DNA of 23,673 nt from JBCCRH01 sp039208045 (GCA_039208045.1 JBCCRH010000034.1:1-23673), one strand, 5' to 3'; shown: positions 6,606 to 14,992, numbered from the stretch's first letter. The notes: generated by a model not told the origin, from the letters alone. Made by a program: numbers and translations.

Positions 6606-8798
6606 ATGGGACAACCGATTCCAATTTCTACGTCCTTTGATCTTCCAGATGGAACGACGGTGACGCTCGAAACCGGTAAGCTAGCCTCTCAGGCACACGG
6701 TTCGGCGGTAGTTAAAGTAGGAAACACCATGCTATTTGCAACGGTCGTTTCTGCAAAAGAGGCAAAAGAAGGGCAGAGCTTTTTTCCCCTCTCTGTAGAT
6801 TATCAGGAAAAATTTGCTGCTGCTGGTCGAATTCCAGGCAACTTTTTCAGAAGAGAAGCTAAGCTAAACGACTACGAGATTTTAACCTCTCGCTTAGTTG
6901 ACCGGGCTATCCGCCCGCTCTTCCCAGATGGCTATATGAATGAGACGCAAATCATTATCAACCTGATCTCTGGTGAGCCAGAAGTACTACCTGATGCCTA
7001 CACTGCCTTGGTAGCTTCTACTGCACTTGCTGTATCAGATATTCCTTTTGCTGGGCCCATCTCCGAAGTACGAGTGGCACGTATCAAAGGAAAATATGTG
7101 GTTAATCCATATCGCTCAGATTTAGAAGAAGCAGATTTGGATATTATCGTGGCTGCAACTATCGATAATGTGATGATGGTAGAAGGCGAAGCCAAAGAAT
7201 GTCAAGAAGCAGATTTGGTGGAAGCCATCAAGATAGGGCACGAAGCCATCAAAGTACAGTGTAACGCACAACTAGCGCTTGCAGAGAAAGTAGGAGAGAA
7301 GGCGACAGTGAAGCGCGTGCTGCCTGAAGCTGAAGCAGATGAAGAGCTGAAAGCTGAAATTGCAAGCATTGCAAAAGATAAAGTGTACGAAGTCGCCAAA
7401 GGCGCCTTAGATAAGTCCGCACGTAAGAAGGGCTTCAAAGAAGCGGAAGAGCATTTAGTTGAAAAACTCCTAGAAGCACACGACGAGGAGTATATGGAGG
7501 AAAAAGCGGATTTGATTAAGAAATACTACGGTAAGCTAAAAAAGGAGGTGATCCGCGAAATGGTAATGGCAGAGCATGTCCGTTTGGATGGCCGTAAACT
7601 AGACGAAATCCGTAATATCTGGACAGAAGTAGACTATCTACCTTCGGCACACGGTTCGGCGGTCTTTACTCGTGGAGAGACCCAGTCGTTAACTTCGCTT
7701 ACCCTTGGTACCAAGCTGGACAAAGCAATGTTGGATACAGCTTTGAAAAACTCTTTGGAGAATTTCATTTTGCACTATAATTTCCCTGCTTTCTCAGTAG
7801 GGGAGATCAAGCCCATGCGCGGCCCAGGCCGTCGTGAGGTGGGGCATGCAAACTTGGCAGGCCGCTCGCTCAAGCAGGTGTTACCCGACGAAATGCCTTA
7901 CACCATTCGCTTAGTATCCGATATTTTAGAATCAAATGGTTCCTCTTCTATGGCTACTGTTTGTGCCGGTTCATTGGCTTTAATGGATGGTGGTGTGAAG
8001 ATTAAAGCGCCAGTATCTGGTATTGCAATGGGCTTAATTTCTGATGGTGAGCGCACAGCAGTACTATCGGATATCCTGGGTGATGAAGATGCACTTGGTG
8101 ATATGGACTTCAAAGTAACGGGTACCGAGAAAGGAATTACTGCTTGTCAGATGGACATCAAGATCGAAGGACTACCGTACGAAGTATTAGAGTCTGCTCT
8201 AGGGCAAGCACGTGAAGGACGCCTGCACATCTTGAATGAGATGGCCAAGACGATCAGCACACCAAACGAAGATTACAAGCCACATGCACCGCGTATTGTG
8301 GAGTTAGTGATCGACAAGAGCTTTATTGGTGCTGTGATTGGGCCAGGTGGTAAAGTCATTCAGGAAATCCAAAAAGAAACCAATACGACCATCAATATCG
8401 AGGAGGTAGACGATAAAGGAGTAGTGAGCATTGCGAGTGCAGATAAAGCTTCTATCGATGCTGCTTTGAGCCGTATCAATAAGATCACCTTCACCCCTCA
8501 GGTAGGTGATGTATACGATGCAGTCGTTAAAACGGTGATGCCTTATGGGGTATTTGTCGATTTCCACGGCAAGAGTGGCCTATTACACGTCAGTGAAATT
8601 TCACACAGCCGTATCGATAAGGTAGAGGACGTCTTCAAAGAAGGCGATGACGTAAAAGTGAAGCTCATTGGGGTGGATAATAAAACTGGAAAGCTGCGTT
8701 TATCTCGCAAAGCCTTGCTAGCACGCCCTCAGCGTAATGGCAATAGCGGCGGCGACCGGAGAGACAATGGTGGTGGACGCGACAATCGCAGAAACTAA
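6606..8798 (+). CDS. pnp: Polyribonucleotide nucleotidyltransferase (PNPase)
   Basis: A phosphorolytic 3'-5' exoribonuclease of mRNA turnover and RNA quality control, cytoplasmic and trimeric. The 730 residues show the full architecture. First RNase PH domain: about 15-145, with FFRREAKLNDYEILTSRLVD and IRPLFPDGY. Helical linker: about 150-320. Second RNase PH domain: about 325-545, with PMRGPGRREVGHANLAGRSL, SLALMDGGVKIKAPVSGIAM and the acidic metal/catalytic stretch LGDEDALGDMDFKVTGT at 491-507. KH domain: about 565-625, GxxG loop IGPGG at 578-582. S1 domain: about 635-705, with GDVYDAVVKTVMPYGVFVDF. The tail (709-730) is rich in Gly, Arg, Asn and Asp and probably disordered, possibly RNA-binding. 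It has its own promoter and terminator. Confidence 0.98.
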   Translation: MGQPIPISTSFDLPDGTTVTLETGKLASQAHGSAVVKVGNTMLFATVVSAKEAKEGQSFFPLSVDYQEKFAAAGRIPGNFFRREAKLNDYEILTSRLVDRAIRPLFPDGYMNETQIIINLISGEPEVLPDAYTALVASTALAVSDIPFAGPISEVRVARIKGKYVVNPYRSDLEEADLDIIVAATIDNVMMVEGEAKECQEADLVEAIKIGHEAIKVQCNAQLALAEKVGEKATVKRVLPEAEADEELKAEIASIAKDKVYEVAKGALDKSARKKGFKEAEEHLVEKLLEAHDEEYMEEKADLIKKYYGKLKKEVIREMVMAEHVRLDGRKLDEIRNIWTEVDYLPSAHGSAVFTRGETQSLTSLTLGTKLDKAMLDTALKNSLENFILHYNFPAFSVGEIKPMRGPGRREVGHANLAGRSLKQVLPDEMPYTIRLVSDILESNGSSSMATVCAGSLALMDGGVKIKAPVSGIAMGLISDGERTAVLSDILGDEDALGDMDFKVTGTEKGITACQMDIKIEGLPYEVLESALGQAREGRLHILNEMAKTISTPNEDYKPHAPRIVELVIDKSFIGAVIGPGGKVIQEIQKETNTTINIEEVDDKGVVSIASADKASIDAALSRINKITFTPQVGDVYDAVVKTVMPYGVFVDFHGKSGLLHVSEISHSRIDKVEDVFKEGDDVKVKLIGVDNKTGKLRLSRKALLARPQRNGNSGGDRRDNGGGRDNRRN

Positions 8799-8831
8799 CC
8801 TGTAAAAATAAAACAGAACGCAAAGCAAATG

Positions 8832-8867
8832 AAATGCCTGGATTCCGTTGGAGTTCAGGCATTTTGT
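8832..8867 (+). terminator. Intrinsic terminator after pnp
   Basis: AAATGCCTG (8832-8840) pairs with CAGGCATTT (8856-8864). The inner bases GATTCC/GGAGTT also pair with two G-T wobbles, giving a stem of about 15 bp with loop GTT. The descending arm ends in ATTTTGTGTT. It begins 33 bases after the pnp stop. Confidence 0.8.
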
Positions 8868-8879
8868 GTTGATATGGTC

Positions 8880-8907
8880 AGTGGGTCTCGACTTCGCTCG
8901 ACCCACT
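8880..8907. repeat. Palindromic intergenic element with TCGACTTCGCTC loop
   Basis: AGTGGGTC (8880-8887) pairs perfectly with GACCCACT (8900-8907) around the loop TCGACTTCGCTC. No T-run follows, so it is not a terminator. From general experience, words like CTCGACTTCGCTCGACC recur between genes in Bacteroidetes genomes, so a dispersed repeat is likely. This is its only copy in the window. Confidence 0.55.
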
Positions 8908-9088
8908 ATTCCGTCTTTCAGCATCAAATGTTTAAAAAACGGAAACTTTTTTAAAAAATGGTTGTAATTTACAAGGGCCAGCATTTAAGATTTTTTCGAT
9001 AAAAAGTCAAGTATTATTTCTGAATGTGGCAACTTTTTTGAAAGAAAAGCGTATATTCAAATCCCATAATCCTAGAAAATACTCGCGC

Positions 9089-9955
9089 ATGCGTCAGTTA
9101 AAGATTACAAACAAAATTACGGCCAGAGAAAGCCTAGCGCTCGATAAATATCTCAATGATATTGGCAAAATTCCTATGCTCAATGCCGACGAAGAGGCTG
9201 AACTAGCCCGCCGAATCCGGCAAGGTGATCAAGAGGCATTGGACAAGCTCACGCGCTCCAACCTCCGTTTTGTGGTATCGGTAGCCAAGCAATACCAAAA
9301 CCAAGGCCTCTCTCTGAGTGATCTTATCAATGAAGGAAACGTTGGCTTGATGAAAGCGGGCAAGCGTTTCGATGAAACCAAAGGCTTTAAGTTTATCTCT
9401 TATGCCGTATGGTGGATTCGTCAGTCGATTCTACAAGCAATTGTAGAGTACTCGCGAATCGTTCGTTTGCCTCTTAATAAGGTAGGCTCTTACAACAAAG
9501 TAAATGAAGCCTTTTTATCGTTTGTACAGGAGTTTGAGCGAGAGCCGACCCACGAAGAATTGGCAGAGCTACTTAACATGACGCCCAAAGAAATCTCCAA
9601 TATGCTAAAGGGCAATGGCCGTCACCTTTCGGTAGATGCCCCACTAAGTGGTGAAGATGGAGATTCCACGATGCTCGATGTGATCTCCTCCGAACAAGAT
9701 ATGACGCCTGACGGCAACCTGATGGAGCAGTCCTTAAAAGAAGAGGTGCAACAAGGTCTATCGATTTTATCTCCCAGAGAGGTAGAAGTACTTTCTTCCT
9801 ACTATGGGCTAAATGGCCACAAAGCACTAACCTTAGAAGAGATAGGGGAATTATATGGCCTTACGCGCGAGCGCGTACGCCAGATCAAGGAGCGGGCGAT
9901 TCGGCGCTTGCGCAAATCGTACAACCGCAATGCGCTTAAATCTTATCTTGGATAA
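9089..9955 (+). CDS. rpoD: RNA polymerase primary sigma factor RpoD (Bacteroidetes type)
   Basis: The housekeeping sigma factor that recognises the TTG / TAnnTTTG promoters seen in this window. It has 288 residues and lacks region 1.1, as Bacteroidetes primary sigmas do. Region 1.2 is near residues 12-40 (ESLALDKYLNDIGKIP). Region 2 includes NLRFVVSVAKQYQNQGLSLS, FKFISYAVWWIRQSILQAI and the 2.4 segment ending SRIVRLPLN. Region 3 has PKEISNMLKG. Region 4 has SPREVEVLSSYYGL and the helix-turn-helix LTLEEIGELYGLTRERVRQI. I start it at ATG 9089 (MRQLKITNKIT), the usual N-terminus of the family; an in-frame upstream start at 9026 would add 21 atypical residues. Its strong terminator is at 9979-10012. 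Confidence 0.97.
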   Translation: MRQLKITNKITARESLALDKYLNDIGKIPMLNADEEAELARRIRQGDQEALDKLTRSNLRFVVSVAKQYQNQGLSLSDLINEGNVGLMKAGKRFDETKGFKFISYAVWWIRQSILQAIVEYSRIVRLPLNKVGSYNKVNEAFLSFVQEFEREPTHEELAELLNMTPKEISNMLKGNGRHLSVDAPLSGEDGDSTMLDVISSEQDMTPDGNLMEQSLKEEVQQGLSILSPREVEVLSSYYGLNGHKALTLEEIGELYGLTRERVRQIKERAIRRLRKSYNRNALKSYLG

Positions 9956-9978
9956 TTACTCACTTTAGATAAGACTAT

Positions 9979-10017
9979 AAAAATCCAGTGCTTTCCGGAG
10001 TACTGGATTTTTGTGTT
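9979..10017 (+). terminator. Intrinsic terminator after rpoD
   Basis: AAAAATCCAGT (9979-9989) pairs with ACTGGATTTTT (10002-10012), an 11-bp perfect stem. It is followed by GTGTTT, 23 bases after the rpoD stop. The A-run/T-run symmetry means it could also act in the other direction. Confidence 0.85.
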
Positions 10018-10042
10018 TAATAGCGCGTGCTATGCCTCTTTC

Positions 10043-10081
10043 GTAAAACTTGGCCCGTGCTAAGTGGATTTGTAATCCGCG
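10043..10081 (-). repeat. REP-like palindromic element, copy 2 (inverted)
   Basis: On the minus strand this reads CGCGGATTACAAATCCACT (from 10081 down to 10063), identical to copy 1 at 2153-2171. It continues with TAGCACGGGCCAAGTTTTAC, about 70% identical to copy 1. The plus-strand hairpin is GTGGATT-TGT-AATCCGC. It sits between the rpoD terminator and the start codon of the lipoprotein gene, 24 bases upstream of that ATG. Confidence 0.65.
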
Positions 10082-10105
10082 TGACCCTGAAACCTAATAA
10101 TTAGT

Positions 10106-11182
10106 ATGCGTCTTTACCTCTTCCTACTTCTTATGTTATGGCTAGTTGCTTGCAACGCTGACCAAGAGCGTCCCAATGATGCTAGGCAGCTAGCGGCTGG
10201 ATTACAGTCAAAGCTCCCTGTCAGCGTTTTTGATCAGCCTGAAGGGAAGCTCATTAAGCTGTTATCACCAGGAACTACCATCCAGGAAACCACGCAAACT
10301 ACTTCTTACTTTAGTTTCTTAACCATTGAGGGGCAGACGTACTGCGAGCCTTGGCTAAAAATAGCGCTGCCGCAACAACAAGAAGGATGGATATTCCCAA
10401 ATCCCAACGAATTGGCAATGCGTGATTCAGCAGCTTACATTCATTGGATACACCAAAAGCGCATGCAGGCGATCTGGGGCGAACGTCTGGTATCGTCTAT
10501 CCACGCATACGGAAAAGCATTTGAAGCCATTCAGACTGCTGAGGACTTTGTGACAACTTACCAAAAAGGCTATGCCTTGCGCGATACCTTAATAGTAGCC
10601 TTAAGCGATGCCTCCACACTAACAGCGCAGCGAAAGCTACCCGATCTTTTTTGGCTAAAAGCATGTATCCCTGGCTTTACCCCCCAGCTTATTCATCAAG
10701 AAAAGGACTATTACCTATTTCAAGACTACAAGCAATGGGCAGCCCAAGCTCAGCGAACCAAAGGGAAAGCTGATGACGCTTTTGTGGACTTTTTATTTCA
10801 AGTATTTCCAGTCGATAGTTTGGAATATACAGTACCTGCCTGGAAAATAGAATATGCTGAAAAGCAGCACTATAGCTTGCTTGGTAGAGGCATTCACCAG
10901 CAGCTATTAGATCGTATGCAAGGCTTAATCGATGCAGAAACGCCCTTTGTAGAATCGCTCAACCGGATCAAAAGAGGACTTGTTGAAGATATAACACAAG
11001 CTGATATTGCTTTTTGGGAGCCGTCGGCGATGGCAATACAAGAATTAGATGCTATTTTAGCGACAGCTTACACTTTTTTGAGCCAAGAAGATTGGATTGG
11101 CCTCAAAAGTCGGCGGCAACAACTAGAGCAGCCCCAGCAATGGGGGATTCGCTTCCATCTAAAGTCTGGAAACTACAATTAA
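10106..11182 (+). CDS. Lipoprotein of unknown function with SH3-like N-terminal region
   Basis: The 358-residue protein has a lipoprotein signal peptide (MRLYLFLLLMLWLVAC), with a lipobox LVAC and Cys16 as the acylation site. It should sit in the periplasm or outer membrane. After the Cys, about residues 30-100 (KLPVSVFDQPEGKLIKLLSP, later WLKIAL and EGWIFP) resemble a bacterial SH3-like domain, which is judged by pattern only. The remaining ~250 residues are mostly helical, rich in Gln and aromatic residues, with no motif I recognise. The next gene starts 12 bases after the stop, so the two are probably cotranscribed. No clear promoter was found; the REP-like element occupies most of the leader. 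Confidence 0.8.
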   Translation: MRLYLFLLLMLWLVACNADQERPNDARQLAAGLQSKLPVSVFDQPEGKLIKLLSPGTTIQETTQTTSYFSFLTIEGQTYCEPWLKIALPQQQEGWIFPNPNELAMRDSAAYIHWIHQKRMQAIWGERLVSSIHAYGKAFEAIQTAEDFVTTYQKGYALRDTLIVALSDASTLTAQRKLPDLFWLKACIPGFTPQLIHQEKDYYLFQDYKQWAAQAQRTKGKADDAFVDFLFQVFPVDSLEYTVPAWKIEYAEKQHYSLLGRGIHQQLLDRMQGLIDAETPFVESLNRIKRGLVEDITQADIAFWEPSAMAIQELDAILATAYTFLSQEDWIGLKSRRQQLEQPQQWGIRFHLKSGNYN

Positions 11183-11194
11183 TACAATACGTAC

Positions 11195-11860
11195 ATGTTA
11201 TATTTTGCTTTTGCTACTTTATTAGTCACCATCATTGCGTTAGTTTGGGTACTTCGTATTTTTTCCTCGTACAATCCTGGTAAAAAGCGCGTGCAGGAGG
11301 ATCTGAAAAAAATGAAGTTGGACTTGGATCAACAGAATGTAGAATTGGTACCCATAGATGAAGGAGAACTGGAGCTATTTTCTACCAACCAAATCAAGCA
11401 AATCTTAAAAAAGGGAATCACTACTACCGCCACTGGTGTTTTTACTACCATTTTTGATGAACCCGTTTTAGCATATAGCTACAAGAAATACGTCTCCAAA
11501 GGGCACAACGCTATCCTATTAGTGAGAACAGCTAATCATGAGTTTGCCTACCGCATTCAAAAGGGGGAAATCCGTATTGTAATTGATAGCCAACTAGTTG
11601 GCGCGCTAAAAGCAGACGGTGTGCTATACGGCGCGAAGAGTCAAAAGGTATTAGCAAAGGTAAATCGCGAATCAGATCGTCAGCTACCTGTATTGGTCAA
11701 TAATCGAGAAGTAGGTAATCTGGCTCTAGTACCAACAGGAAGCAGTAAGCTAAAAGATCGCGCTTTTCAATTCGTACGCGATGATTTAAGCAGAGATGAA
11801 CGCAATATTTTCCTATCGCTGGCCGCCTTGGAGATGGTCATGCAGAAGGTAGAGCAGTAA
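11195..11860 (+). CDS. Membrane-anchored protein of unknown function
   Basis: The 221-residue protein begins with one hydrophobic helix (MLYFAFATLLVTIIALVWVL, residues 1-20), followed by a basic stretch (NPGKKRVQEDLKKMKLDLD) that suggests a cytoplasmic soluble part. Residues ~70-200 look like a beta-rich domain (HNAILLVRTANHEFAYRI, RIVIDSQLVGAL, LPVLVNNREVGNLALVP). No catalytic motif is evident. It lies 12 bases after the lipoprotein gene, and the pair may act together at the envelope. I do not recognise the family. No terminator was found after it. A promoter for the next gene lies 15 bases downstream. Confidence 0.78.
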   Translation: MLYFAFATLLVTIIALVWVLRIFSSYNPGKKRVQEDLKKMKLDLDQQNVELVPIDEGELELFSTNQIKQILKKGITTTATGVFTTIFDEPVLAYSYKKYVSKGHNAILLVRTANHEFAYRIQKGEIRIVIDSQLVGALKADGVLYGAKSQKVLAKVNRESDRQLPVLVNNREVGNLALVPTGSSKLKDRAFQFVRDDLSRDERNIFLSLAALEMVMQKVEQ

Positions 11861-11874
11861 AGTGAATCTAAACG

Positions 11875-11905
11875 TTGTAAACCTACCAATTCTCTTGTAT
11901 CTTTA
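11875..11905 (+). promoter_or_regulatory. Promoter upstream of Nudix-like gene
   Basis: TTG at 11875-11877, a 20-base spacer and TATCTTTA at 11898-11905, seven of the eight -7 octamer positions allowed by TAnnTTTG. Transcription would start near 11912, leaving a leader of about 80 nt. Confidence 0.5.
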
Positions 11906-11990
11906 GCCTATAGTTCAACAACGCTATTCAAAGCCCAGCCACAGAACCTTTTATCTTAAGTTTTGTTTTTGCTATACTTAATTCAAAGAC

Positions 11991-12407
11991 ATGAGTTTAT
12001 CTAAAAAGGCAAAGTTAATCATCTATCGCTTTCGCGAAAAAGGGCTGGAAGTTTTCCTAGAGCAAAACGACACCCAGGCATCAGACCATAATTGGGTACT
12101 ACCCGAAGGTGATTTTGATAGCGATCAGTCGAAAAAGCTGCTAAGTGAAGACCGTATCATTGAGTTAGATCCTGTAACTACTGAAGACGCCAGCGAAGAA
12201 GCTAAAGCTGTAGAAGGAGATTGGCATGATATTCCTTCCCTCAAGGGCTTGCTGTATGAAGATGCTAAGTGGCTCAAAAATAAGCTTGACAGAGGCGGTT
12301 TCTTTGGGGTAAAAGATGCGTTCAAAAAGGTACTACCTCATCAGTATGAATTTCTGAAGGAGCTAAAAGATATTCTGGTAGATCGCAATTCGCTAAAGAA
12401 TATGTAG
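11991..12407 (+). CDS. Nudix-like protein lacking the catalytic Nudix box
   Basis: The 138-residue protein starts like a Nudix domain: KAKLIIYRFREKGLEVFLEQ (residues 7-26), then HNWVLPEG (33-40), which mirrors the WxLPKG strand before the Nudix box. The GX5EX7REUXEEXGU box that should follow is absent; instead there is SDQSKKLLSEDRIIELDPV. The middle is acidic and the C-terminus helical (LKGLLYEDAKWLKNKLDR, FLKELKDILVDR). If it is a Nudix relative, it should lack the normal pyrophosphohydrolase activity and may bind a nucleotide or protein; that is inference. It has its own promoter, and its stop lies six bases from the convergent stop of the ABC transporter gene. Confidence 0.72.
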   Translation: MSLSKKAKLIIYRFREKGLEVFLEQNDTQASDHNWVLPEGDFDSDQSKKLLSEDRIIELDPVTTEDASEEAKAVEGDWHDIPSLKGLLYEDAKWLKNKLDRGGFFGVKDAFKKVLPHQYEFLKELKDILVDRNSLKNM

Positions 12408-12413
12408 TATCGA

Positions 12414-14213
12414 TCAACTTCCAATCGGATTCTCGATAATTGTTCCAGTCTGTATTTTCCACAATTCTGCATAGATACCTCTTTGTTCTACTAGGGTCTC
12501 GTGCGTTCCTTGTTCGAAGACTGTTCCATCTTTTAGTACTAGTATTTTATCGGCATTGCGAATGGTAGAGAGACGATGGGCAATAATAATTGCCGTCCTC
12601 CCTGTTGTTAGTTCTTCTAAGCTTTCTTGTATCGCCCGCTCTGTTTCTGTGTCCACAGCACTAGTCGCTTCATCCAAAATCAGGATGGGGGCATCTTTCA
12701 AGATAGCACGGGCAATACTCAGGCGCTGGCGCTGTCCACCCGATAGCTTAATGCCTCGTTCTCCTACAATAGTATCATATTGATCAGGTAAAGATTCGAT
12801 AAAAGAAGCCAGCTGTGCTTTTTTTGCCGCTGATTGAATAGCGTCAAGCGTCATTTCTCCCAAGCCATAGGCAATATTTTCGCGGATGGTGCCATGAAAG
12901 ATGTATACTTCTTGGCTGACCAAGGCAATATGTTTGCGCAACTGTTGGAGGGCTATATCTCGCAGGTCAATTCCTTCAATACGAATATTCCCTTTTTGCA
13001 CATCATAGAATCGTAGCAAGAGCTTGATCAGCGTCGTCTTGCCACCACCAGTAGGGCCCGCAATTCCAATGGTCTGGCCTTTTTTGATGGTAAAATCAAG
13101 CCCACTAAGAATAGGTTGCCCCGCTTGGTAGGCAAAGTCTACTTGGTCAAATTGGATATGCCCCACTTCCTTGGGGAGCGATGTGGGTTGCTTGGCTTGC
13201 ATGATAGCAGGAGGACTGTCAATGAGGCCAAAGATACGCCTAGCCGCTGCACGAGCCCGTTCGTACTCATCAAACACGACGCCTAGGCGAGTAACGGGCC
13301 AAAGCAAGCGCTGCGTCATCATAGCAAAAAAAGCAAGGTTTCCTACGGTAAACCTGCCCGGCTCAAATAGCACCCAGTAGGCACCAATAAGCAAGGTGAG
13401 CGCAAAGCCAACCGTAATCAACATTCTGATTAGTGGTACATAGATAGAGCTCCATCGGATCGCTTTGTAATTGGCATCTCTATACTGGGCCGATACTTCA
13501 TTGACTCGGCCCATTTCATACTGCTCTGCCGTAAAACTCTTAATTACTTGAATACCAGAAATATTATTTTCTAAGCGACTGCTAAGCGCTCCCACGCCTT
13601 CCCGCACCGTCTTGTAATAGGGCGCAATCATTTTTTGATAGTACAAGCTACCTAAAATGATAAACGGAATGGGAATCATCCCAACTAGCCCTAGCTCCAG
13701 TGATACAGCGCACAAAGACCAACCTGCCACTAATACCAAGGTAATAAGCTGCACAATTTCATTAAATATATTATTGAGGAAACGCTCTAGCTGATTGATA
13801 TCATCATTAAGCATCGACATCAGATTGCCGGTACGCTGCTCCTCAAAGTAGGCTAGTTCTTTACCTTGAAGCTGCTTATAGGCCAGCATGCGCAAGTCGT
13901 GCTGTACCTTTTGCGCCAAGCGCATAAATCCGCGCTTAAATAGCCATTCAAAAAAGCTTTCGCCACCAAAAATAAGGGCAGTGAGGATGATCAAAAAAAT
14001 AACGATTGGCCAAGGCTCCGTCAGGCCCGTCCACGCTGGAATCCAAGCTGGGATATTGCCACTCACACTATCAATAATCCAAGCGGTCAAAAAGGGAGGC
14101 ATCAAATCTAGCACCTTGTTGACAATACTATAAGTAGTATTAAGTACTAAATTCTTTTGATAGGCTTTGAGGTAGGCAAATAGCCTGCGCATGGGGCGGT
14201 TTGGGTACTGCAT
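12414..14213 (-). CDS. ABC exporter, fused permease and ATPase (MsbA/MdlB-like)
   Basis: A 599-residue half-transporter that would function as a homodimer in the inner membrane, exporting lipid or drug-like substrates. The N-terminal six-helix transmembrane domain covers about 20-315. The nucleotide-binding domain (about 350-590) is complete: Walker A GPTGGGKTT (386-394), Q-loop Gln434, signature LSGGQ (490-494), Walker B ILILDE (510-515) and H-loop His546. It lies 18 bases downstream of cmk on the same strand, so probably in the same operon. Substrate cannot be assigned; the MsbA resemblance is family-level only. Its 3' end converges on the Nudix-like gene with a six-base gap and no hairpin. 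Confidence 0.93.
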   Translation of the reverse strand: MQYPNRPMRRLFAYLKAYQKNLVLNTTYSIVNKVLDLMPPFLTAWIIDSVSGNIPAWIPAWTGLTEPWPIVIFLIILTALIFGGESFFEWLFKRGFMRLAQKVQHDLRMLAYKQLQGKELAYFEEQRTGNLMSMLNDDINQLERFLNNIFNEIVQLITLVLVAGWSLCAVSLELGLVGMIPIPFIILGSLYYQKMIAPYYKTVREGVGALSSRLENNISGIQVIKSFTAEQYEMGRVNEVSAQYRDANYKAIRWSSIYVPLIRMLITVGFALTLLIGAYWVLFEPGRFTVGNLAFFAMMTQRLLWPVTRLGVVFDEYERARAAARRIFGLIDSPPAIMQAKQPTSLPKEVGHIQFDQVDFAYQAGQPILSGLDFTIKKGQTIGIAGPTGGGKTTLIKLLLRFYDVQKGNIRIEGIDLRDIALQQLRKHIALVSQEVYIFHGTIRENIAYGLGEMTLDAIQSAAKKAQLASFIESLPDQYDTIVGERGIKLSGGQRQRLSIARAILKDAPILILDEATSAVDTETERAIQESLEELTTGRTAIIIAHRLSTIRNADKILVLKDGTVFEQGTHETLVEQRGIYAELWKIQTGTIIENPIGS

Positions 14214-14231
14214 ATGTTAATCAACTTTAGC

Positions 14232-14942
14232 CTATGCTATTTGTTCATCAGGCTTGGCATTAAGCTGCTCAATTTGCTGCTGAGCTAATGCTAAGACCAT
14301 TTGCAACTGTTCCGCTCGACTGATGTCGGTATTATCGATCAGAATAGCATCATTAGCTCTTTTGAGGGGGCTGTCTGCTCGGGTAGAATCAATATGATCG
14401 CGTTCTAGCAGGTTCTGTTGCACTTCTTTTCGGTCTGCCGAGATGCCTTTGGCTTGCAATTCTTCAAACCTACGCTTGGTGCGTTCTTCGATGCTTGCAG
14501 TCAGGAATACTTTGAGTTCTGCGGAAGGAAAAACGACTGTTCCAATATCGCGACCATCCAACACAACGCCTTTGCGTTTGCCCATCGTTTGCTGCTGATG
14601 CACCATTGCCTGGCGCACGGCGGACAGGGTAGCTACTGGACTTACAAATTCTGATACATACATTTTTCGGATTTCTTCTTCCACATTTTCCCCATTAAGG
14701 AAGGTCTGATTGCCACTCTCCTGATGCTCAAAATGAATGTTGATCTGTTCTAGTGCACCGCTGACAGCCCGTTCATCCTTTATGTCTATCTGGTTTCGTA
14801 AAAAGAAAAGAGTAACGGCTCTGTACATGGCTCCTGTATCGATATACGCATATCCTAAGGCTTTCGCCAAATCTTTCGCCAAGGTACTTTTTCCACAAGA
14901 AGAGTGGCCATCAATAGCAATAATGATCGCTTGCTGCATCAA
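14232..14942 (-). CDS. cmk: Cytidylate kinase
   Basis: Phosphorylates CMP and dCMP to the diphosphates with ATP in pyrimidine salvage. The 236-residue protein has the P-loop GHSSCGKST (12-20), the CMP-binding region YIDTGAMYRAVTLFFL (about 33-48), and the segments GKRKGVVLDGRDIGTVVFP and LKVFLTASIEERTKRRFEEL (about 121-160). It ends with the family's DSTRADSPLKRANDAILIDNT. A second ATG one codon in is an equally possible start. A -7 promoter element lies 17 bases upstream. The ABC exporter follows in the same direction. Confidence 0.96.
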   Translation of the reverse strand: MMQQAIIIAIDGHSSCGKSTLAKDLAKALGYAYIDTGAMYRAVTLFFLRNQIDIKDERAVSGALEQINIHFEHQESGNQTFLNGENVEEEIRKMYVSEFVSPVATLSAVRQAMVHQQQTMGKRKGVVLDGRDIGTVVFPSAELKVFLTASIEERTKRRFEELQAKGISADRKEVQQNLLERDHIDSTRADSPLKRANDAILIDNTDISRAEQLQMVLALAQQQIEQLNAKPDEQIA

Positions 14943-14958
14943 ATCGTATTTTACCCTG

Positions 14959-14966
14959 CAAAGATA
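14959..14966 (-). promoter_or_regulatory. Probable -7 element for cmk
   Basis: On the minus strand TATCTTTG (14966 to 14959) matches TAnnTTTG. No TTG is found at the normal -33 spacing. It implies a leader of only about 10 nt before the cmk ATG. Confidence 0.45.
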
Positions 14967-14992
14967 GCAAATGCTATAATCTTAGTTGTTAC

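Noticed and set aside
8304..8984. Minus-strand frames opposite the pnp end and its terminator
   Set aside because: They are antisense to the KH/S1 coding region or run through the terminator and palindrome; no coding signal.
9026..9088. Longer rpoD starting at 9026
   Set aside because: The added 21 residues are not found in Bacteroidetes RpoD as I know it; MRQLKITNKI at 9089 is the standard start.
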